Source: Rhodocyclaceae bacterium
Lineage (GTDB): Bacteria > Pseudomonadota > Gammaproteobacteria > Burkholderiales > Rhodocyclaceae
Length of the DNA: 64,000 nucleotides
Assembly (NCBI GenBank): GCA_016718525.1
Contig: JADKDD010000001.1
Location: 496,001-560,000 of the forward strand
Direction: 5' to 3'
In this document: positions 60,238-64,000 of the stretch, in pieces
Layout: the number at the start of each line of letters is the position of its first letter
Numbering within the stretch: the stretch's first letter is position 1
Notes under the pieces: generated by a model
Databases searched by the model: none
The model's input: only the letters and a program-made list of their open reading frames with translations
What the model was told of the DNA's origin: nothing
Made by a program: the position numbers and the translations under genes

Positions 60238-62301
60238 ATGATGAAGCTTAGCCGCCGATCCTTTCTTAAAGCTGCAGCAGCCATGGGTGCGTCGCTCGCA
60301 TGGGTCGGACCGGCGCGCGCTTCGCGCGTCAAATGGTTTGAGCGACGTGATCTCTATCCCCAGGGGGTCGCTTCGGGCGATCCCGATGCACACAGCGTCA
60401 TCTTGTGGACGAGGCGGCCGTTTGATCAGGGCAGTCGCCAGTTGCTGACGGTTGAAGTTGCCGAAGATGAGGCGTTCCACCAGGTGATCGCGCACGCGCA
60501 GGCACCGGTCTCAAGCGCGGCGGACTGGACCACGCGCGTGTTGATTGGCGGACTTAAGCCGGCGCAGACTTACTGGTACCGGTTCACCGATGCTGACGGT
60601 AACGGCAGCCGGATCGGTCGTACGATTACCGCGCCATTGCCAAACGATCCGCGCGCGGTGAACTTTGCCTTCGTGAGCTGTCAGGACATCAATGAAGGCA
60701 AGCTCAACGCTTCTCGCCGGATGATTTTTGAGGATGAACGCGCTCCTGCTGCCGAGCAGCTTGGTTTCGTTCTGCACCTGGGTGATTTCATCTACGAGGT
60801 GGTGCAGTATCCCGACGAGGTGAAGACGCGCTACGACCGTACGATCTTCGAGATTGCGCGCATTTCGGACGGCCACAAGGTCGGAAACTTCCACATACCG
60901 CTGACGATCGACGGCTACCGCGCGATCTACAAGGCCTATCTCACCGATCCTGATCTTCAGGATGCGCGGGCCCGCTGGCCGTTTGTTGCGATCTGGGACA
61001 ACCACGAATTCTCGTGGCAAGGATGGCAAAGCATCCTCAAGGCGGGTTCGTTCGAGCGGCCGGGCCAGAGCATCAAGGTCGCGGCGAATCAGGCCTGGTT
61101 TGAATACCTTCCCGCACGTGTCGCCTCGCCCGGTGGCTTGCTTGAGCGCTTTGACCCACCGGCTGTAAAGGACATTCCCGTCACTGAGTTTGATAGCAAT
61201 GGGCTGGGAGTGGAACCGAACAACCTGACGGCGATCAATAGTCTCAAGGTCTACCGGGCGTTGCGCTACGGTCGGAATCTGGATCTGATCATCACTGATC
61301 AGCGCAGCTATCGGAGCGCCGACCCCTTCAGCGATCCGTCGCTCGACAAACTGGGCGAAGAGTTCCCGGGAATGTTTCCCGAGCCTGAGATGCAGGCGCT
61401 CGACGGCGGGCGCAGCTTCAACGGCGGCCATCCTCCTGCGTATATTCGCTTCAACGACGCGCAGGTGCCGAATCCGCAACGGAACGCGCCGCCGCAAACG
61501 ATACTCGGGGCGGAGCAGAAGGCATGGTTCAAAGACAAGCTCAAGCACTCAACTGCGGTGTGGAAGATCTGGGGCAATTCGCAGGGCGCGCTGGACTATC
61601 GTGCCGACCCGCAGAACCTGCCTGCAGGTCTGACCAAGGAGTCCTGGCCTGCCAACACCTACGCCGCCGCCAGCGGCGGTGATTACGGCACCGCCTGGAC
61701 CGAGCGCGCGGAAATTTACCATCTGGTACGTGACGCGAAGATTACCGGCTTCGGCATTGTCTCCGGCGACCGCCACAGCTTTTGGGCAGGCTATGCGACT
61801 GCCGAACTTCCACCCGGAAAATTCGAACCGGTCGGGCTGAGTTTCGTTGGTGGTTCTCTCGTCAGTCCGGGTGCGATGGAGTCGTATGAGCACAGAATGA
61901 AAAAGGACAATCCGCTGCGACCGCTGTTTCTTGCCAACAAGGATGCGGGGGCGAAGCCGGAGTGGACTTTCAATATGTTGCTGAAACATGGCGTACGCTC
62001 GTGCTTCGAATATGCCAGGAGCTTCGATCTTCAGCGCGCACGAGCGCTGTCCAATCCGGATCTGGCGCCGCATCTGGAATTCGTGGATATGGGAGGACAC
62101 GGTTATGCCAAGGTCTGTTTGTCGGCCAATGAAATGCGCACCGAGTTTGTCTGCATTCCACGCCCGATTACGCGTAGCGAAAGCGCGGACGGCGGACCGA
62201 TCCGCTATCGGGTCGTTCACACGGCCCCACTGTGGACGAGTGGAGCGCGCCCGCAGTTGAAGGCAACGGTGCTCGAAGGAGATGTCGGACTGGCGATTTA
62301 A
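60238..62301 (+). CDS. phoD: PhoD-type alkaline phosphatase/phosphodiesterase
   Basis: Tandem ATGs at 60238 and 60241 follow a GGAG site. About 687 aa. The twin-arginine signal is LSRRSFLKAAAAMGASLAWV, exporting a folded protein. N-terminal PhoD domain has GVASGDPDAHSVILWTRR. Catalytic metal motifs: FVSCQDI, LHLGDFIYE, WDNHEFSWQ and SGDRHSFWAG. The enzyme uses Ca and Fe and releases phosphate from mono- and diesters. It may be induced on phosphate starvation, though no Pho box is evident. Confidence 0.9.
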   Translation: MMKLSRRSFLKAAAAMGASLAWVGPARASRVKWFERRDLYPQGVASGDPDAHSVILWTRRPFDQGSRQLLTVEVAEDEAFHQVIAHAQAPVSSAADWTTRVLIGGLKPAQTYWYRFTDADGNGSRIGRTITAPLPNDPRAVNFAFVSCQDINEGKLNASRRMIFEDERAPAAEQLGFVLHLGDFIYEVVQYPDEVKTRYDRTIFEIARISDGHKVGNFHIPLTIDGYRAIYKAYLTDPDLQDARARWPFVAIWDNHEFSWQGWQSILKAGSFERPGQSIKVAANQAWFEYLPARVASPGGLLERFDPPAVKDIPVTEFDSNGLGVEPNNLTAINSLKVYRALRYGRNLDLIITDQRSYRSADPFSDPSLDKLGEEFPGMFPEPEMQALDGGRSFNGGHPPAYIRFNDAQVPNPQRNAPPQTILGAEQKAWFKDKLKHSTAVWKIWGNSQGALDYRADPQNLPAGLTKESWPANTYAAASGGDYGTAWTERAEIYHLVRDAKITGFGIVSGDRHSFWAGYATAELPPGKFEPVGLSFVGGSLVSPGAMESYEHRMKKDNPLRPLFLANKDAGAKPEWTFNMLLKHGVRSCFEYARSFDLQRARALSNPDLAPHLEFVDMGGHGYAKVCLSANEMRTEFVCIPRPITRSESADGGPIRYRVVHTAPLWTSGARPQLKATVLEGDVGLAI

Positions 62302-62612
62302 GGAAACCGCAGCGCTCGCTTCCATTGAGGCGAGAATCCTTACCTGAACCAGATTTTCTAGTTGCTACGCTTCGAGCCGTTTGGGTTCAGTCGTCAAACC
62401 CGCAGGGCAGTCATCAGGAAAATTAGTAGGAAAATTAGGGACAGACCACGGTTTAACGAAGCTGATCGCGTTTGAATGTCTGGTTCCGTAGCCTCGAGGA
62501 GCTTATACGTGAGAGATGACGGCGTATGGCCGGTGAACGGGCCAGTCCCTCACCAGCACCAACTGGCGCGGCTTGCGAGCAATCTGAGTTCCGTTCCCAA
62601 TTATTCCAGCCT
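62302..62612. other. intergenic stretch with two repeat types
   Basis: Contains ATTAGGGACAGACCACGGTT (62434–62453), which recurs in a slightly changed form at 63849–63868, and dispersed-repeat copy 7 (62515–62568). No gene. The same two repeats occur in the same order at 63848–63960. Confidence 0.6.
62515..62568 (+). repeat. dispersed repeat, copy 7 (with insert)
   Basis: GATGACGGCGTATGGCC, an insert of ~14 bases, GTCCCT, then CACCAGCACCAACTGGCG. The long spacer resembles copy 4 in layout, not in sequence. Confidence 0.7.
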
Positions 62613-63491
62613 TCAGCGCTTCCAGACTGGAGCCATCATTGGACCATTGAGTTGAGCCAGCTTTACCATCACTGCACTGGCGAATATCACTAGGACCAGG
62701 TCTACGGCCGAGCCTTCAAGGCCGAATGCGCCGCCGGTCAGCCAATCAGGACCGGTGAGTTGGGTTGTGAACAGACCGCTCTTCGCCTCGTGGCCAGACA
62801 CCGCCAACGAGAAAATGCTCCCCTGGGCAAAGTTCCAACCAGCATGCAGGGCTGCACACAACCATAGGCGCCCAGTCAGCAGGTAAGCCGCGGCGAAGAA
62901 CACGCCAACCACCGCGATGTTGGCGATAGCCAAGACTGAGATATTGTCGTTGACCAGATGCAATGCGCCAAACACCATACCTGAAGCCAGCAGTGCCAAC
63001 CAACTGCCCAGCGACTCTTGTACAACTCTGAAGAAAATGCCTCGCAACAGCATTTCTTCAATCAAACCAACCGTTACTTGCATGAGTAGCGGCAGGACGA
63101 TGATGGTGTTGGGTGCGACAGCAATGGAACTTATTCCACCTAGCGCGGCTATTGACGCCACAGTAAGGCAGACCATCAAGGCGCCGAGTACAAAGCCTAC
63201 GCTGTACTCTTTCAAAGCTCCGTTGAGCGCCAGTTCGGTAACCGCACGTTTCTCGATTTTCGTCACATAAAACGCGTACGAGAGGCAGCCCACAAAAGCG
63301 CCAGACAGTTGGCCTATGCGGGAATGCAGTTTCACTTCCAGAAAATTGGTGGAGAAACCTTGGATTAGTAGAAATGGCACCATAAAAAAGGCAACACCGA
63401 GGACGATGCGGGTCAGCGGGAAGCGCAGGATGCGCTGTCCCAGCGTTGCAGTGAGGTTGCCGTTCGCGGAGATAGATACTTGAGCGTCCAT
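62613..63491 (-). CDS. CPBP-family intramembrane metalloprotease
   Basis: 292 aa with about eight helices. Catalytic-type motifs: GLIEEMLLRGIFFRVVQ (EExxxR, residues ~141–157), FGALHLVNDN (FxxxH) and AALHAGWNFAQG (HxxxN). CPBP proteases (Abi family) process prenylated proteins in eukaryotes; in bacteria, some protect against self-made bacteriocins. Inner membrane. It stands alone. Confidence 0.88.
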   Translation of the reverse strand: MDAQVSISANGNLTATLGQRILRFPLTRIVLGVAFFMVPFLLIQGFSTNFLEVKLHSRIGQLSGAFVGCLSYAFYVTKIEKRAVTELALNGALKEYSVGFVLGALMVCLTVASIAALGGISSIAVAPNTIIVLPLLMQVTVGLIEEMLLRGIFFRVVQESLGSWLALLASGMVFGALHLVNDNISVLAIANIAVVGVFFAAAYLLTGRLWLCAALHAGWNFAQGSIFSLAVSGHEAKSGLFTTQLTGPDWLTGGAFGLEGSAVDLVLVIFASAVMVKLAQLNGPMMAPVWKR

Positions 63492-63847
63492 GGAAGGTTA
63501 GTTTCTGTAAGGGAATCAGAGAATGGGAGTCGCGATTTTTTGCGATGGACGGGACTGTAGTGACGAGACGGCGAACAGGCGAGTACCAAGCGACGAACTG
63601 TCGAAATGGCGGAGCGGGCTGTAACGCGGCAAAGGGCCTTTGCACCGCCCTCACAATCTGGACTGCGGTGGCATTCGTGTTCTGCAAAGTGGGTCTCTCG
63701 TACGAAGAGCAAACCAACACAAACTAAGTAATGCCGATAGCGACGCACTGAAAGGCAATCGACCGCAAGACATTGATTCGCTTAGTGCCGACTATTTGCG
63801 CTAAATTCGGGCTATGCGGTCCCGATCCTTGCGACCTTTCTCCGAAC

Positions 63848-63876
63848 AATTAGGGACAGATCACGATTTCGCCGAA
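63848..63876 (+). repeat. GGGACAGA repeat, second copy
   Basis: AATTAGGGACAGATCACGAT, then TTCGCCGAA. It matches 62433–62461 (AATTAGGGACAGACCACGGT, TTAACGAA) with a few changes. Sequences of this type accompany REP-associated transposase remnants in many proteobacteria; recognition is from memory. Confidence 0.5.
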
Positions 63877-63929
63877 CCGGTGAAGACTGAGGTTCTGGTC
63901 ACCCAGCGCTCACGGGCTTAAGCTCCACT

Positions 63930-63960
63930 GATGACGGCGTATCGTCAGCACCAACTGGTG
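63930..63960 (+). repeat. dispersed repeat, copy 8
   Basis: GATGACGGCGTAT then CGTCAGCACCAACTGGTG. One core change (GTCAG for ACCAG). Plus strand, same orientation as copy 7. Confidence 0.75.
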
Positions 63961-64000
63961 CAATCTGCCGGGACCCGCGTTCCGCCCGCGATTGTTCCCG

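Larger units (their letters stand above)
63492..64000. other. gene-free window end with repeats
   Basis: No supported gene. Two repeats are present: AATTAGGGACAGATCACGAT at 63848–63867, and dispersed-repeat copy 8 at 63930–63960. The sequence after copy 8 (GATTGTTCCCG at the end) echoes that following copy 7 (GTTCCCAATTATTCC). Confidence 0.5.

Noticed and set aside
60511..62325. Two long minus-strand open frames (345 and 258 codons)
   Set aside because: They mirror the phoD gene, which has a Tat signal and all metal motifs.

Overview
The window is a betaproteobacterial chromosome segment (Burkholderiales/Nitrosomonadales-like) with a mobile island inserted in it. The host assignment rests on the core blocks mutL–miaA–(convergent) purM, hda divergent from purM, purN with a DUF3108 gene, bamD/rluD/pgeF, paired phaB genes with phaR, and rimO. 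Host DNA is moderately GC-rich; the island is visibly richer in GC and mixes several base-composition styles.

Layout. 1–4347: the 3' part of an AsmA-like gene, a small lipoprotein and a large secreted Gly/Ser/Tyr-rich protein whose 3' end is cut by an insertion sequence. 4348–23499: the island. It holds three IS91-family elements (4348–6096, 14086–15838, 18871–20623). Copies 1 and 2 carry the same foreign flank on the same side: the acetyl-CoA synthetase 3' end, a small membrane protein and the 5' part of a CbrA-like sensor, as expected for one-ended rolling-circle transposition. Between the copies lie a GNAT–tyrosine-recombinase pair, a Tn3-family stub, a decayed glycyl-radical-enzyme operon (activase, aldehyde dehydrogenase stub, frameshifted dehydratase-type enzyme), an AraC stub, an intact AraC/isochorismatase-like divergent pair and a biotinyl-domain stub. 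The island ends with an XRE regulator and an AbiE-type toxin–antitoxin pair just downstream of a tRNA-Ser gene.

23500–44835: compact housekeeping DNA. It covers replication control (hda), purine synthesis (purM, purN), mismatch repair and tRNA modification (mutL, miaA), rRNA methylation and pseudouridylation (rsmB, rlmB, rluD), the outer-membrane assembly lipoprotein bamD, a mechanosensitive channel, polyhydroxybutyrate genes (two phaB, phaR), rimO, a glycolate/2-hydroxyglutarate-type FAD oxidoreductase, and tRNA-Ala and tRNA-Glu.

44836–64000: looser accessory DNA. It contains transporters (PACE, EamA, LysE), an acyltransferase, a proline iminopeptidase next to an M3 peptidase, tandem surface-adhesin-E-like proteins, a DUF4258/YgiT-zinc-finger toxin–antitoxin candidate, several unrecognised proteins, a glycine-zipper protein, a PhoD-type phosphatase and a CPBP membrane protease.

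The most unusual feature is a short dispersed repeat present at least eight times in the host DNA: GATGACGGCGT, a variable spacer, then CACCAGCACCAACTGG. Six copies are intergenic and two form part of coding sequence (mutL linker, pgeF 3' end). It is absent from the imported island, which suggests a host-specific repeat family.
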